Assembly (NCBI GenBank): GCA_964555235.1 | Contig: CAZKRU010000071.1 | Location: 1-22,263 of the forward strand | Reading direction: 5' to 3' | Length of the DNA stretch: 22,263 nucleotides | DNA from: CAZKRU01 sp964555235 | GTDB taxonomy: Bacteria; Verrucomicrobiota; Verrucomicrobiia; Methylacidiphilales; CAMAQI01 | Part shown: positions 1 through 6,875 of the stretch, piece after piece | Layout of the letters: the number at the start of each line of letters is the position of its first letter | Numbering within the stretch: the stretch's first letter is position 1 | Notes under the pieces: model-generated | What the model saw: the letters and a program-made list of their open reading frames with translations, nothing else | Database searches by the model: none | What the model was told of the DNA's origin: nothing | Translations under genes and position numbers: made by a program

Positions 1-35
1 CCCAAAGATGTAAAAAAAGGGGGGTGTTTTACGAT

Positions 36-1058
36 CTAAACGAGGTAAATAACACTTAACTGTGCTTCGGGTAACTTTGTGCGAAGCAAAGCGATCAGGC
101 TCTCTACTTTTCCAGGGGGAATGATGTCTGAAGAGTCATTGTTGATGTTGTTCGTTTGCTTTCTGACGGAGTATGCGATGGTTGCGGAAAGATACGTGCC
201 ACGAAGGGTGATTAAGACAAAGAAGGCAATAACTCCGAAAATCACCTCTTTGAGATAAAAGGCCAAAGCAGCAAGAATCAAAATGGTTATTATTTTAAAA
301 CCAAGTTCGAGCTTGGGGTGTCTTGAAAAGAGAATAGCGTCGAAGAATCGGCCTCCATCAAGAGGATGAAGGGGGACGAGGTTGAAGGTATTTAAAAAAA
401 GGAAGGTTTTGGAAATATCGGCAAGTAATGGATTCTTCGTCTTGATAAAAGCGACGCCGATGATGATCCCAATCAAGATTCCTGGTGCTGGGCCGAGAAG
501 TGAAACGATGGCCTTTTTGAGGTCGCTCGGTTCTGTTTCCTTTCCTGATACGGCGGCTCCGAATAAAGGAATAAAAAACATCTGGATATCCCGATATTTC
601 AGGAGCTTCATTCCGATAAAGTGGCCGCTTTCGTGTATAAATAGAACGCCGATGAGGATTGCAACCCCAGAGAACGAATTTCTGAATAGGCCAAGAGCAG
701 CGAATAGAATCAAAGAAAAAATTAGTGTCCCGAGATTTTTCCAAGGACTTTTTTCCTTCTGTGAAAGGCGATCCAGCTCGGATAAGACCTGAGGGAGAAG
801 GGGGTCGGAACTCGCGTTTGAATCATCAGATGCAGATCCTTCGTCGGATGCATCTGGAGTGGGATCGAGTTCGACGCCGACACTTCCAATGATCTCAGAT
901 GCAGCCTCAGAATCATCTGAGGCAACGTAGAGGGTGTTAAAAAGACTGCTTTGATCTGTTGCGACCCGAGATGCGATTCCCTTTTCTTCAAGCTTAAGTG
1001 CGACATCTCTCGCCTCTTCCTGAGAGGGGAACCTTCGTATTGCGACGGGTTGGATCAT
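36..1058 (-). CDS. M50-family site-2-protease-like membrane metalloprotease with an N-terminal DUF2007-like domain
   Basis: A 340-residue integral membrane protein. The zinc site HESGH is at residues 142-146 inside a hydrophobic segment. The second M50 signature, an N-x-P-x-x-P-L-D-G-G block, is at about residues 226-236 (NLVPLHPLDGG). At least five hydrophobic segments follow residue 107. M50 enzymes cut substrates within the membrane, often anti-sigma factors. Residues 1-60 look like a small soluble domain of the DUF2007 'signal transducing' type (alternating strands, R-x-A-T-D-Q-S-S region), followed by an acidic Ser/Asp-rich linker at about 64-85. The DUF2007 assignment is by pattern only. 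No strong ribosome-binding site precedes the ATG. It lies 206 bp downstream of the GspG-like gene and may be a separate transcript. Protease family is confident; substrate unknown. Confidence 0.85.
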   Translation of the reverse strand: MIQPVAIRRFPSQEEARDVALKLEEKGIASRVATDQSSLFNTLYVASDDSEAASEIIGSVGVELDPTPDASDEGSASDDSNASSDPLLPQVLSELDRLSQKEKSPWKNLGTLIFSLILFAALGLFRNSFSGVAILIGVLFIHESGHFIGMKLLKYRDIQMFFIPLFGAAVSGKETEPSDLKKAIVSLLGPAPGILIGIIIGVAFIKTKNPLLADISKTFLFLNTFNLVPLHPLDGGRFFDAILFSRHPKLELGFKIITILILAALAFYLKEVIFGVIAFFVLITLRGTYLSATIAYSVRKQTNNINNDSSDIIPPGKVESLIALLRTKLPEAQLSVIYLV

Positions 1059-1152
1059 TTTCTTGGTCGAAGGCTAGCTTTTCAAATCACGAATGGATTC
1101 AAGCATTTGAAGCCTGCGACATCAAGGGCGATTCAATGTAGAGCAAGGAAAA

Positions 1153-1224
1153 GGGGGGCAGTCGGGGATGGCTTTTAGAGCTAAATTTTAATCCGTTTTC
1201 TGAGGAAATCGCCTGCCCCCCCCC
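1153..1224. other. Spacer with long-range G6/C9 inverted repeat
   Basis: The 206-bp spacer between the M50 gene and the GspG-like gene contains GGGGGGCAG at 1153-1161 and its exact complement CTGCCCCCC at 1213-1221. The right arm is part of a nine-cytosine run followed directly by GGGGG. The arms could pair around a loop of about 51 nt, or the C9/G5 junction could fold on itself. The run could also be a slippage-prone or error-prone homopolymer. No gene is visible in the spacer. Confidence 0.35.
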
Positions 1225-1264
1225 GGGGGAATAAATACTTTAAGAGAAAGAGCGCTCTTTTATT

Positions 1265-1672
1265 TTATCTTTTGATATCATCTGAAGTATTGAAAGTCTT
1301 ATCTTTTCCCGCAGAAAGAAAGGATAGCGTTTGATCGGGCTGAATCATAATCCTGATCGGAGTTCCCCAGCCATCAATGATTTCGTTATTTTGATTCAGG
1401 TCCTTTGGGCGAAACTCCATAAAAACAATTTTGCGCGGGTTGTTTCCGATGAGGATCTCGGTGAGGGTTTTATTCTCAAAGCTGCTGGGATAGTTTCCAT
1501 ATTCAACGAGATAGGCTCGACACGCAGTAGAGAGTCCGGAAAACAATGTTTGAGTTCGAGTGTTGTGACACGAAACAAAGCAAATTGTTGTATTGAAGAG
1601 AGTCAGTTTGACGAGGAGTAAGATGATGATCCCAATAATTGCCAGCTTGGATTTTTTAAATTTTGTTTTCAT
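1265..1672 (-). CDS. GspG-like (type II secretion major pseudopilin C-terminal fold) membrane-anchored protein
   Basis: A protein of 135 residues when started at the ATG at 1672, which shares one base with the stop of the upstream SRPBCC gene (TAATG) and so suggests translational coupling. A longer frame from 1699 exists but overlaps the neighbour. A lysine-rich start (MKTKFKKSK) is followed by one membrane segment at about 10-30. The C-terminal half has the GspG pattern: L-x-x-Y-G-x-Y-P, then D-G-W-G-T-P-I, then F-L-S-A-G-K-D with a D-D-I ending. The usual prepilin cleavage motif (G-F/Y-T-L-x-E) is absent, so this is probably an anchored relative rather than a processed pseudopilin. No other secretion genes lie in the window. 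Confidence 0.7.
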   Translation of the reverse strand: MKTKFKKSKLAIIGIIILLLVKLTLFNTTICFVSCHNTRTQTLFSGLSTACRAYLVEYGNYPSSFENKTLTEILIGNNPRKIVFMEFRPKDLNQNNEIIDGWGTPIRIMIQPDQTLSFLSAGKDKTFNTSDDIKR

Positions 1673-2151
1673 TAGATTGGTTGAAGATATTTTTTCCATT
1701 CATTCGATTCCGCAGTCTGTTTCAGGATCGCGTTGCGGTTTTCGATAAAACGGCGCATGTATCTCTCAAGAAAAAGGAGATCAGCAATTTTTCCAAGGAA
1801 GCCAAGGGGAGACTGATATTCAAAACGATCCGTCATTACGGTTTTACCTTCACAATCCTCGAATCGGTGATCATGTTTCATTTGTTTGAAGGCACCTTCG
1901 AGCATAATGTCTTGAAAATGGTTGGGACGATTAAACTCGGTCATCTTAACCCGAAGACGTTGTTTAACTCCGAAGTGGCATGCTTCCCAAGTCACCTCTT
2001 CATTGGGGCCAAGTAAACCAGAGGTGACGCCGGCAATCGCTCGTTCACTGGTGTGTTCAGCGGTAGACTGATGGGCATCGATACTTCGAGCCAAATCAAA
2101 GACTCGTTCGACTGGAGCGGCGATGAGGGTCTGGAGGTGAATCGTTGGCAT
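1672..2151 (-). CDS. SRPBCC (START/polyketide cyclase-like) ligand-binding protein
   Basis: A 159-residue soluble protein with the SRPBCC pattern. It opens with a strand ending in I-A-A-P-V-E-R-V-F-D-L-A-R, followed by a helix and a run of strands (W-E-A-C-H-F-G, R-L-R-V-K-M-T-E-F). It closes with D-R-F-E-Y and a long C-terminal helix (M-R-R-F-I-E-N-R-N-A-I-L-K-Q). These proteins form a hydrophobic cavity; the ligand cannot be read from sequence. It starts 4 bp after the L,D-transpeptidase stop and its stop overlaps the next start, so the three genes look like one operon. Fold assignment is good; function unknown. Confidence 0.82.
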   Translation of the reverse strand: MPTIHLQTLIAAPVERVFDLARSIDAHQSTAEHTSERAIAGVTSGLLGPNEEVTWEACHFGVKQRLRVKMTEFNRPNHFQDIMLEGAFKQMKHDHRFEDCEGKTVMTDRFEYQSPLGFLGKIADLLFLERYMRRFIENRNAILKQTAESNEWKKYLQPI

Positions 2152-2155
2152 GACT

Positions 2156-2707
2156 TTAAGGGTGAATCACAATCGGAGTTCCCACTGGGATAAGTCGGTA
2201 AAGCTCTTGGATATCCTGATCGTCAAGTGCAATGCAGCCCCAAGTCCAATCAGGCTTTGATCCTCTTCCGTGAAGAAAGACCTCACCTCCCAATTTTGTT
2301 TTCCACGGAGGTGTTTGTTTGTTGGCGTAGGCTGAAAGAATGGCTTTTCTCTCCAGATCTGAAATCAATCCGTCTTTGAATCCCCTTTCAGCATCCTGCG
2401 GGCCTGGATAGCTGATCGCCAAGGAAAGGTGAAATTGGCTCTTAGGGTTTTTGTGGCAGATCGTATAAGTACCTTCTGGGGTGGCACGGTCGCCTTCGAT
2501 CTTTTTTGGAGGGACAGGATTGGATCCAAGTGCAATGGGATAGGTTTTGATGAGTCGAGTCCCATCAAAAAGATGCAATTCACGCTTCGCCTTATAGACT
2601 TCGATCCGAGGTTTGAGAGGTGTCTTAATCGAATTGGATGGAGCTGCGGCGGCAAAAATAAAGAAGGGCAGAAGAAAGATCGCGGATCCTCGTATAAAAC
2701 GCTTCAT
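2156..2707 (-). CDS. L,D-transpeptidase (YkuD domain), secreted
   Basis: A 183-residue protein with a classic signal peptide at 1-21 (Lys/Arg start, Phe/Leu/Ala core). The YkuD catalytic region is at about 142-161: an H-G-R-G histidine (H146), then W-G-C-I-A-L with the catalytic cysteine C158. An earlier strand region (I-E-V-Y-K-A-K-R-E-L-H-L-F at 35-47) and G-D-R-A-T-P-E-G-T-Y at 72-81 are typical of ErfK/YbiS/YcfS/YnhG proteins. The family forms 3-3 peptidoglycan cross-links or attaches lipoproteins to the wall in the periplasm. It leads the putative operon with the SRPBCC and GspG-like genes, which points to an envelope role for the set. Confidence 0.92.
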   Translation of the reverse strand: MKRFIRGSAIFLLPFFIFAAAAPSNSIKTPLKPRIEVYKAKRELHLFDGTRLIKTYPIALGSNPVPPKKIEGDRATPEGTYTICHKNPKSQFHLSLAISYPGPQDAERGFKDGLISDLERKAILSAYANKQTPPWKTKLGGEVFLHGRGSKPDWTWGCIALDDQDIQELYRLIPVGTPIVIHP

Positions 2708-2718
2708 TCTGGGATCTT

Positions 2719-2746
2719 AAAATAGGGATGAGGTTCTTCAATGCAA
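2719..2746 (-). promoter_or_regulatory. Candidate sigma-70 promoter of the L,D-transpeptidase operon
   Basis: On the minus strand TTGCAT (2746-2741) is followed after 16 bp by TATTTT (2724-2719), about 12 bp upstream of the L,D-transpeptidase ATG. The match to the sigma-70 consensus is moderate and the leader would be very short. It is a candidate only. Confidence 0.3.
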
Positions 2747-2956
2747 ATTTCTGATCAGTTTGTGTTTTCTCATTCGTCTTCCCGCCTGGCATGATCTCTT
2801 GTGACGGGGAGAGCTCCCGAAGAAAGCTCTTTGAAGAGATCGAGCAACTGGCCCTTCAAATTAGTTTAGTGGTGTTGAAAATAATTTCAATGACCGAGTC
2901 GATCCTTCTACGTGGGAAGTTGTTAGGCCGCAAAACACTCAGAACAACGCGGATTT

Positions 2957-2990
2957 CTCGGCGTGCTCCGCGCCTCCGCGCGAAAAAAAT
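2957..2990 (+). repeat. Dispersed repeat R2, copy a
   Basis: The copy reads CTCGGCGTGCTCCGCGC followed by CTCCGCGCGA and an A-run. It is a degenerate triplication of a roughly 9-10-bp unit (CTC-N-GCG-NN) ending in GCGCGA(G)AAAA. The same pattern occurs at 5840-5873 and 11908-11940, and its last part occurs inverted at 5634-5650 and 11826-11840. Confidence 0.6.
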
Positions 2991-3018
2991 CTTCTTCACA
3001 TCGTTTTTTTTCAAATCA

Positions 3019-3046
3019 CGGCGCCCTCGGCGAGGTCGCCCTACCA
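3019..3046 (-). repeat. Dispersed repeat R1, copy C (half element)
   Basis: On the minus strand this reads TGGTAGGGCGACCTCGCCGA and continues GGGCGCCG. It matches copies A (16224) and B (21780) at 25 of 28 positions. Only the left half of the full palindromic element is present. It lies 7 bp from the stop codon of the GT-C-like gene. Confidence 0.75.
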
Positions 3047-3053
3047 CTCCAAA

Positions 3054-4604
3054 TTATTTCACTCGAATCAGTTTCCACTGCTGATTTTGAAAGAGGACAG
3101 TTCCTTGGATCTCTTTGGAGGGGGTGCAGAGGATGAGGAGGGGGGATTCGGTCCATTCGGGGGGCATTTGGCCGGTTTCAAAAAAATAGTGAGCCTCCAC
3201 TTTACGTTGATTTCCATACGGGGTGAACCACCAGTGGGCGTACCAGGTTCTTACTGGTGTATAGGTCATGGCGAGGTAGGCGATGGTGGAGTCTTCTGAA
3301 ACCAACCGATCCTTGGAAGTTCCTTGATCCCGAAGCACGTTGAGAATTTCGCGGGTTTCCGAATTGAGAAATGCTCCAGTCGGATGGGTCGACTTCCATC
3401 CAAACCAGAGGAGATTGTCGGAGAGGAGGCAGAGTAAGAGAAGTCCGATGGGAATGAGTTTGCGCGCTTCACATTTTTCTTTGAGAAAGCGAAGCAGCGC
3501 GGGAGCCCCCAAAAGAAAAAGGGCGAGGTAGGAGTAGCCGCGGTCAAAGTGAAGGGGTTGAACCGGTTTGAGGATCAGATCATGATTGACCAAGGCTGCC
3601 GTGACTCCGAAGACGGTGAGAAGCAATCGACGTTCGGGAGTTGAAATCAGTTCGCTCCAGCGTCCTCGGAATTCCAGAAAGACGAAAATTCCGGCAAATC
3701 CCCAGGCGCCGATCATCGTTTCGGGATGCATGACGAGCGGGAGTTCCCAGTCGCGCATGAGAGAGGCTTGCTCGGGATCACTTTTCAGAAAGACGAGATA
3801 GTAGGCGCAATGGAGAACGAGAAGTCCTCCGGAGGCGAGCGGAATGGCACGAGAGAGGTTGCGGGCTTTGACGTAGAAGTGTTCGATCGTGAGCCAAAGG
3901 GTGGTGATCAGGAGAAATTGAATTCCGGTAAAGGGATGGCTCATGGAGAGAAGGGCGAGCAGGAGGAGTCCGGTATTCCATTGGCGTTGGCGCAGTGCAA
4001 GTAGCAGCAGCAGAGCGAGAAGATGATAAAAGGCTTCGGTCGGAAAGATGAGATTGCGTCCGAAATTCAGGAGCCACCAGCCGCCGGAGGGATCAAAGAG
4101 AAAGAGGTCTTGAAGTCCATCGCCATGGCTGAGACTGAAGAGGAGCCCGAGAAAGGAGAGAAATCCGCCGCCCCAAAGCAACACGATAAACCCGAGTGCG
4201 ACCGGAACTGAGTCGATCGGTTGAATCCAACGTTCATAAAAATGGAGCGAAACTCGAACGGTGAGGAGCGCGAGGAGGGCGGTGATTCCTGCAAAGAGAA
4301 ATCCGGGATCTGCGCCGGTCAGCTTGAGAAGAATTCCGAAGCCGAGAATTAGGGGCTGAAAAAAATGACGGCGCGTCTCGGGATTGGGGCTGAACGGATT
4401 TCCGTAAGTCAGATGAAATTCCCCGGTGTCGAAGGATTCCCGGGCGAGTGCCATGTAATACGGCATGTCATCCTGGAGAAATCCGGTCGGCTGAAGTCCC
4501 TGCGTTTTTGCCTGAAGAAAATGAGAGGCAATGAGGAGAAAGACGGGAAGGACGAGAGTGAGGCATCCGCCCCAACGAAGTAGGGAGCGGGAGAAGGGGG
4601 TCAT
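3054..4604 (-). CDS. Multispanning GT-C-like membrane protein (putative glycosyltransferase)
   Basis: A 516-residue protein with about ten or more hydrophobic segments and a soluble C-terminal part of about 110 residues. After the first membrane segment comes L-Q-D-D-M-P-Y-Y (about residues 43-50). Acidic pairs in this first external loop are typical of GT-C enzymes that use lipid-linked sugar donors. The next region (G-N-P-F-S-P-N-P-E-T-R-R-H-F-F-Q-P) and the W/H-rich C-terminal domain also fit polytopic sugar transferases. No named family is recognised, so substrate and product are unknown. The ATG overlaps the stop of the zinc-ribbon bactofilin-like gene (ATGA at 4604-4601), so the two are translationally linked. 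Confidence 0.65.
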   Translation of the reverse strand: MTPFSRSLLRWGGCLTLVLPVFLLIASHFLQAKTQGLQPTGFLQDDMPYYMALARESFDTGEFHLTYGNPFSPNPETRRHFFQPLILGFGILLKLTGADPGFLFAGITALLALLTVRVSLHFYERWIQPIDSVPVALGFIVLLWGGGFLSFLGLLFSLSHGDGLQDLFLFDPSGGWWLLNFGRNLIFPTEAFYHLLALLLLLALRQRQWNTGLLLLALLSMSHPFTGIQFLLITTLWLTIEHFYVKARNLSRAIPLASGGLLVLHCAYYLVFLKSDPEQASLMRDWELPLVMHPETMIGAWGFAGIFVFLEFRGRWSELISTPERRLLLTVFGVTAALVNHDLILKPVQPLHFDRGYSYLALFLLGAPALLRFLKEKCEARKLIPIGLLLLCLLSDNLLWFGWKSTHPTGAFLNSETREILNVLRDQGTSKDRLVSEDSTIAYLAMTYTPVRTWYAHWWFTPYGNQRKVEAHYFFETGQMPPEWTESPLLILCTPSKEIQGTVLFQNQQWKLIRVK

Positions 4605-5290
4605 GGGGTGGAAGTTCGGGTTTCCGCTTCAAAGGTGAAGAGTCTTCCGCGAAGCGCGCCTCCGGGCTGAACCGTCACTTCTTCGCAGACAATTTTTTCC
4701 GAATCGAGAAATCCGCCGGGGAGAATAATCAGTTTTTTCGCGCGGACGCTTCGGGTGGTGATTTTCCCTTCGACTTCGAGAAGCGGAGTGACAAGACGAA
4801 GGGCACTGGCCCGGGCTTTTTTCATGACCAGAATGCGAGGCGCTTCGAGTTTTCCTTGAACGGCTCCGCGTCCTTCAAAAATGGCTTCTTCACGAGCCGT
4901 GAGTCGAGCGCTGACTGAGCAGGCGATGACGATTCGGGAGGCTTGGATTTCGCTTCCATGATAGGTCCCCCGGGAGCGGAAGGTCACGGTTCCCATCGTG
5001 TTGATTTTTTCGGCAGCATCGTTACTGAGCAGATAATTCTGCATGTTCAAATGGGCGCTACAGCTCGGACAGATGGTAGAGAGGGCGCTTTCAACGACCT
5101 TGTGAGTTTCCTGGCAGTGAGGACAATTGATGGAGCGGGTTGATCGGGGAGCTTTGGTGCTGCGCTTCATCGCAAAGCCGCTGACTTTGATGTGGGCCTG
5201 GCACTTGCGGCAATAAGTCGAGACGACGCCCTCCGGTTCCGATTGGGTATGATTGCAATGGGGGCAGGTGATGGGGATCAGCTCATTCAT
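4601..5290 (-). CDS. Bactofilin-like polymer-forming protein with two N-terminal zinc ribbons
   Basis: A 229-residue protein when started at the ATG at 5290, which places Met directly before the first zinc ribbon. An upstream in-frame extension would run through the neighbouring gene. Two CxxC...CxxC ribbons occupy about residues 9-35 (CPHC / CRKC) and 54-77 (CPHC / CPSC). A right-handed beta-helix-type domain follows from about residue 95, with short repeated strands around small and hydrophobic residues (G-T-V-T-F-R-S-R-G-T-Y-H-G-S-E-I, E-G-R-G-A-V-Q-G-K-L). Bactofilins polymerise without nucleotide and organise cell shape or envelope machinery. It overlaps the upstream bactofilin-like gene by 8 bp and the downstream GT-C-like gene by 4 bp. 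Domain call good; cellular role inferred. Confidence 0.75.
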   Translation of the reverse strand: MNELIPITCPHCNHTQSEPEGVVSTYCRKCQAHIKVSGFAMKRSTKAPRSTRSINCPHCQETHKVVESALSTICPSCSAHLNMQNYLLSNDAAEKINTMGTVTFRSRGTYHGSEIQASRIVIACSVSARLTAREEAIFEGRGAVQGKLEAPRILVMKKARASALRLVTPLLEVEGKITTRSVRAKKLIILPGGFLDSEKIVCEEVTVQPGGALRGRLFTFEAETRTSTP

Positions 5291-5708
5291 CAGTGGGAGG
5301 AGCCTCTTTTTTGAAAAAGCGGGGCCAACGAAAGATGAGAGGAAGGAGCGGGCCGACCTTGACTTCGGCATTAATCTTGGCCCCCGGGTCAATGCGGAGC
5401 GTGTGACTTTGGATGATTCCTTCGAATTCGGATTCGGGAACAAAGGTGAGATGCTTCTTGGCTTTGATCTTTCCGACATATCGGGTCGCGACCGTGACAT
5501 TCCCCTGGCAGGTAAAATCTCCCCGGAAATGCAGGTGGGCGGGGAGGAGATTGTCCGGGTTTTCTTTCACTTGAAACGGTTTAAACCAAAATAAGAGATC
5601 GGGCAAGCATGGGAAACGAGGGGGTAATCCACGTTTTTTTCGCGCAGAGCCCAAGCCCTTGGGGTCATGGGGCAATCGTTCAGAGAACTCTCCGCATGAG
5701 GATTTCAC
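5283..5708 (-). CDS. Small bactofilin-like protein, start uncertain
   Basis: The open frame gives 141 residues from a GTG at 5708, but only about residues 50-120 look like a bactofilin core (F-R-G-D-F-T-C-Q-G-N-V, Y-V-G-K-I-K-A-K-K-H-L, F-E-G-I-I, I-D-P-G-A-K-I-N-A-E-V). The first 30 or so residues are encoded by repeats R3 and R2, including the GTG itself. A GTG at 5570 (95 residues) or a TTG at 5606 would avoid the repeats. None of these starts has a clear ribosome-binding site. Its 3' end overlaps the zinc-ribbon bactofilin-like gene by 8 bp. It probably co-polymerises or works with that protein (inference). Confidence 0.65.
   Translation of the reverse strand: MKSSCGEFSERLPHDPKGLGSARKKRGLPPRFPCLPDLLFWFKPFQVKENPDNLLPAHLHFRGDFTCQGNVTVATRYVGKIKAKKHLTFVPESEFEGIIQSHTLRIDPGAKINAEVKVGPLLPLIFRWPRFFKKEAPPTDE
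5634..5650 (-). repeat. Dispersed repeat R2, copy b (end fragment)
   Basis: On the minus strand this reads GCTCTGCGCGAAAAAAA, the same as the 3' end of R2 copies a and c. It is inverted relative to copy c at 5840-5873, and the two flank the R3 palindrome. A further small palindrome (CCCAAG / CTTGGG) follows at 5650-5663. Confidence 0.6.
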
Positions 5709-5779
5709 ACGGAGGACTCAGTGCTCACGGAGGTTGAAATTTGATTTATCTCCGTGAACCCTGTGATCTCCGTGTGAAA
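5703..5779. repeat. R3: 77-bp imperfect palindrome of TCCGTG units
   Basis: The left arm (5703-5732) and right arm (5750-5779) match at 25 of 30 positions as inverted complements, with an A/T-rich loop of 17 nt. The outer 12 bp (TTTCACACGGAG / CTCCGTGTGAAA) pair perfectly. Each arm is itself a degenerate tandem array of CTCCGTGA-type units. The arm contains the GTG at the start of the bactofilin-like frame. Confidence 0.85.
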
Positions 5780-5839
5780 CTGGAAGTTCTTTAGGAGACG
5801 CTGGGGCGCAGAGTATTTTTCCATTTTGAAATCAAAAAC

Positions 5840-5873
5840 CTCAGCGAGCTCAGCGACTCTGCGCGAGAAAAAT
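5840..5873 (+). repeat. Dispersed repeat R2, copy c
   Basis: The copy reads CCTCAGCGAGCTCAGCGA followed by CTCTGCGCGAGAAAAAT, three degenerate CTCNGCGA units with an A-rich end. The minus-strand stop codon of the adjacent HExxH membrane protein gene (TGA at 5852-5850) lies inside this repeat, and the protein's last residues (F-L-A-Q-S-R) are encoded by it. Confidence 0.75.
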
Positions 5874-6563
5874 CCGTTCCCATGCCATCTGGATCCAATG
5901 GGCGATGGTGATTCCGGTGGTTTGGTAGCACTCCCATGAGTGGTCTCCGAGTTGGTGCAGGGCAAATCTCCAGGTGAGCGTAGGGGAGACGGCGATGACC
6001 AAGGTGATCAGGATGAGGAGATTGATCGCAGCAATGACGACGAGTGAGAAGAAATGACCCTGGCTGGAGAGATCGGTTTGTCCGATGGAGATCATTTGAA
6101 CGGTGAAGCAGAAGTGAAAGGCCCAGGTGAATCCGAGTCCTCCGTAAAAGATGGCGATCCATTTTCCGAGGGGATAGTAAAAATCAATACTGATCCAAAT
6201 TGCCCACCAGAGGAGACTGTAGAGCGGGACGAAGTAGGGGGAGAGGGCGATGAACCAATTGACGGTGTCCGACTTTACAAAACCGCCGGAATTGCTGACT
6301 TTAAAGGAAAAAACTTTTCCCCCAGAAAGGTAAATCGCCCAGGCGTGAGTGAGTTCGTGACTCAAAACATAGACCCAGAGCGAGGGAGGGAGCATGAAGT
6401 AGAGCGCCAGAAAGAGGCTGAATCCTCCCGCGAAGCTGAGCAACCAGATGGCACCTTTTTGCCAGGTGAACGTCCAAGCATGAAAAAGATCCGCCAGCGT
6501 GAGAAACTGGGCCGCCACGAGCGGGAGCAACAGAAGGCCGATGAGAAACTTACACCATTTCAT
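5850..6563 (-). CDS. HExxH membrane protein, M50-like (putative metalloprotease)
   Basis: A 237-residue protein with about six hydrophobic segments and an HELTH zinc motif at residues 69-73, directly after a hydrophobic stretch (V-Y-V-L-S-H-E-L-T-H-A-W). The S-x-S-G-G-F region at about 91-94 resembles the strand that follows the HExxH helix in M50B-like proteins. No clear N-x-x-P-x-x-D-G third-ligand motif is visible, so activity is uncertain. It is divergent from rpsT with only 30 bp between starts. Its last six residues and stop codon are formed by an R2 repeat, so the original C-terminus may have been changed. Confidence 0.65.
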   Translation of the reverse strand: MKWCKFLIGLLLLPLVAAQFLTLADLFHAWTFTWQKGAIWLLSFAGGFSLFLALYFMLPPSLWVYVLSHELTHAWAIYLSGGKVFSFKVSNSGGFVKSDTVNWFIALSPYFVPLYSLLWWAIWISIDFYYPLGKWIAIFYGGLGFTWAFHFCFTVQMISIGQTDLSSQGHFFSLVVIAAINLLILITLVIAVSPTLTWRFALHQLGDHSWECYQTTGITIAHWIQMAWERIFLAQSR

Positions 6564-6593
6564 CGCTTGACTTCCTAAGGGAGCCTCAGCAGG

Positions 6594-6872
6594 ATGTCCA
6601 CCTTCAAAATTATGCCAAATACACGCTCAGCAGCTAAACAGGCTCGTGCCGCCATTCGTCGTCGCACGCGCAACCTTTCCGTCAACACCGCCGTTAAAAA
6701 AGCGGAGAAACAATTTCGTTCCCTCGTGAAGGAAGGAAAGACCGATGAAGCGATCAAAGCGCTTCCCCGTCTCCAGAGTGTTCTGGATCGCGCCGTGAAA
6801 AGCGGAGTGCTCCACAAGAACACCAGCTCCCGGCATAAGAGCCGCGTGGCAGCTTTGATCAAAAAGAAATAA
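6594..6872 (+). CDS. rpsT: 30S ribosomal protein S20
   Basis: A 92-residue, strongly basic helical protein with the S20 pattern: N-T-R-S-A-A-K-Q-A-R near the start, R-x-R-T-R-N-L, a helix with V-K-K-A-E-K-Q-F, and the ending G-V-L-H-K-N-T-S-S-R-H-K-S-R-V. S20 binds 16S rRNA early in 30S assembly. The ATG at 6594 is preceded by AAGGGAG (6577-6583). A second ATG at 6612 would give the more usual M-P-N-T-R-S start but has no ribosome-binding site, so 6594 is preferred with some doubt. Confidence 0.95.
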   Translation: MSTFKIMPNTRSAAKQARAAIRRRTRNLSVNTAVKKAEKQFRSLVKEGKTDEAIKALPRLQSVLDRAVKSGVLHKNTSSRHKSRVAALIKKK

Positions 6873-6875
6873 GTC

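Larger units (their letters stand above)
2708..3053. other. 346-bp spacer with no convincing gene
   Basis: The gap between the L,D-transpeptidase start and the GT-C-like gene stop contains copies of two dispersed repeats, R2 at 2957-2990 and R1 at 3019-3046. It also has a weak 6-bp hairpin (AGAGCT / AGCTCT at about 2811-2837). A plus-strand frame runs through the gap, but its second half is entirely repeat-derived basic sequence and it has no ribosome-binding site. I see no supportable gene. Confidence 0.5.

Noticed and set aside
1..35. Terminator for the M50 gene
   Set aside because: Only a weak GTAAAA/TTTTAC pairing is visible; a T-run exists on the minus strand but without a G+C-rich stem.
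2791..3084. Plus-strand frame of 97 codons in the spacer
   Set aside because: No ribosome-binding site, and its second half is made of R2 and R1 repeat sequence.
5703..5873. Possible CRISPR-like array
   Set aside because: Units are 9-10 bp, degenerate and arranged as inverted arms; no constant repeats with spacers of even length, and no cas genes.
6054..6578. Long plus-strand frame (174 codons) opposite the HExxH membrane protein gene
   Set aside because: Glu/Gly/Arg-rich antisense shadow of a membrane protein; the opposite strand has a clear motif and membrane segments.
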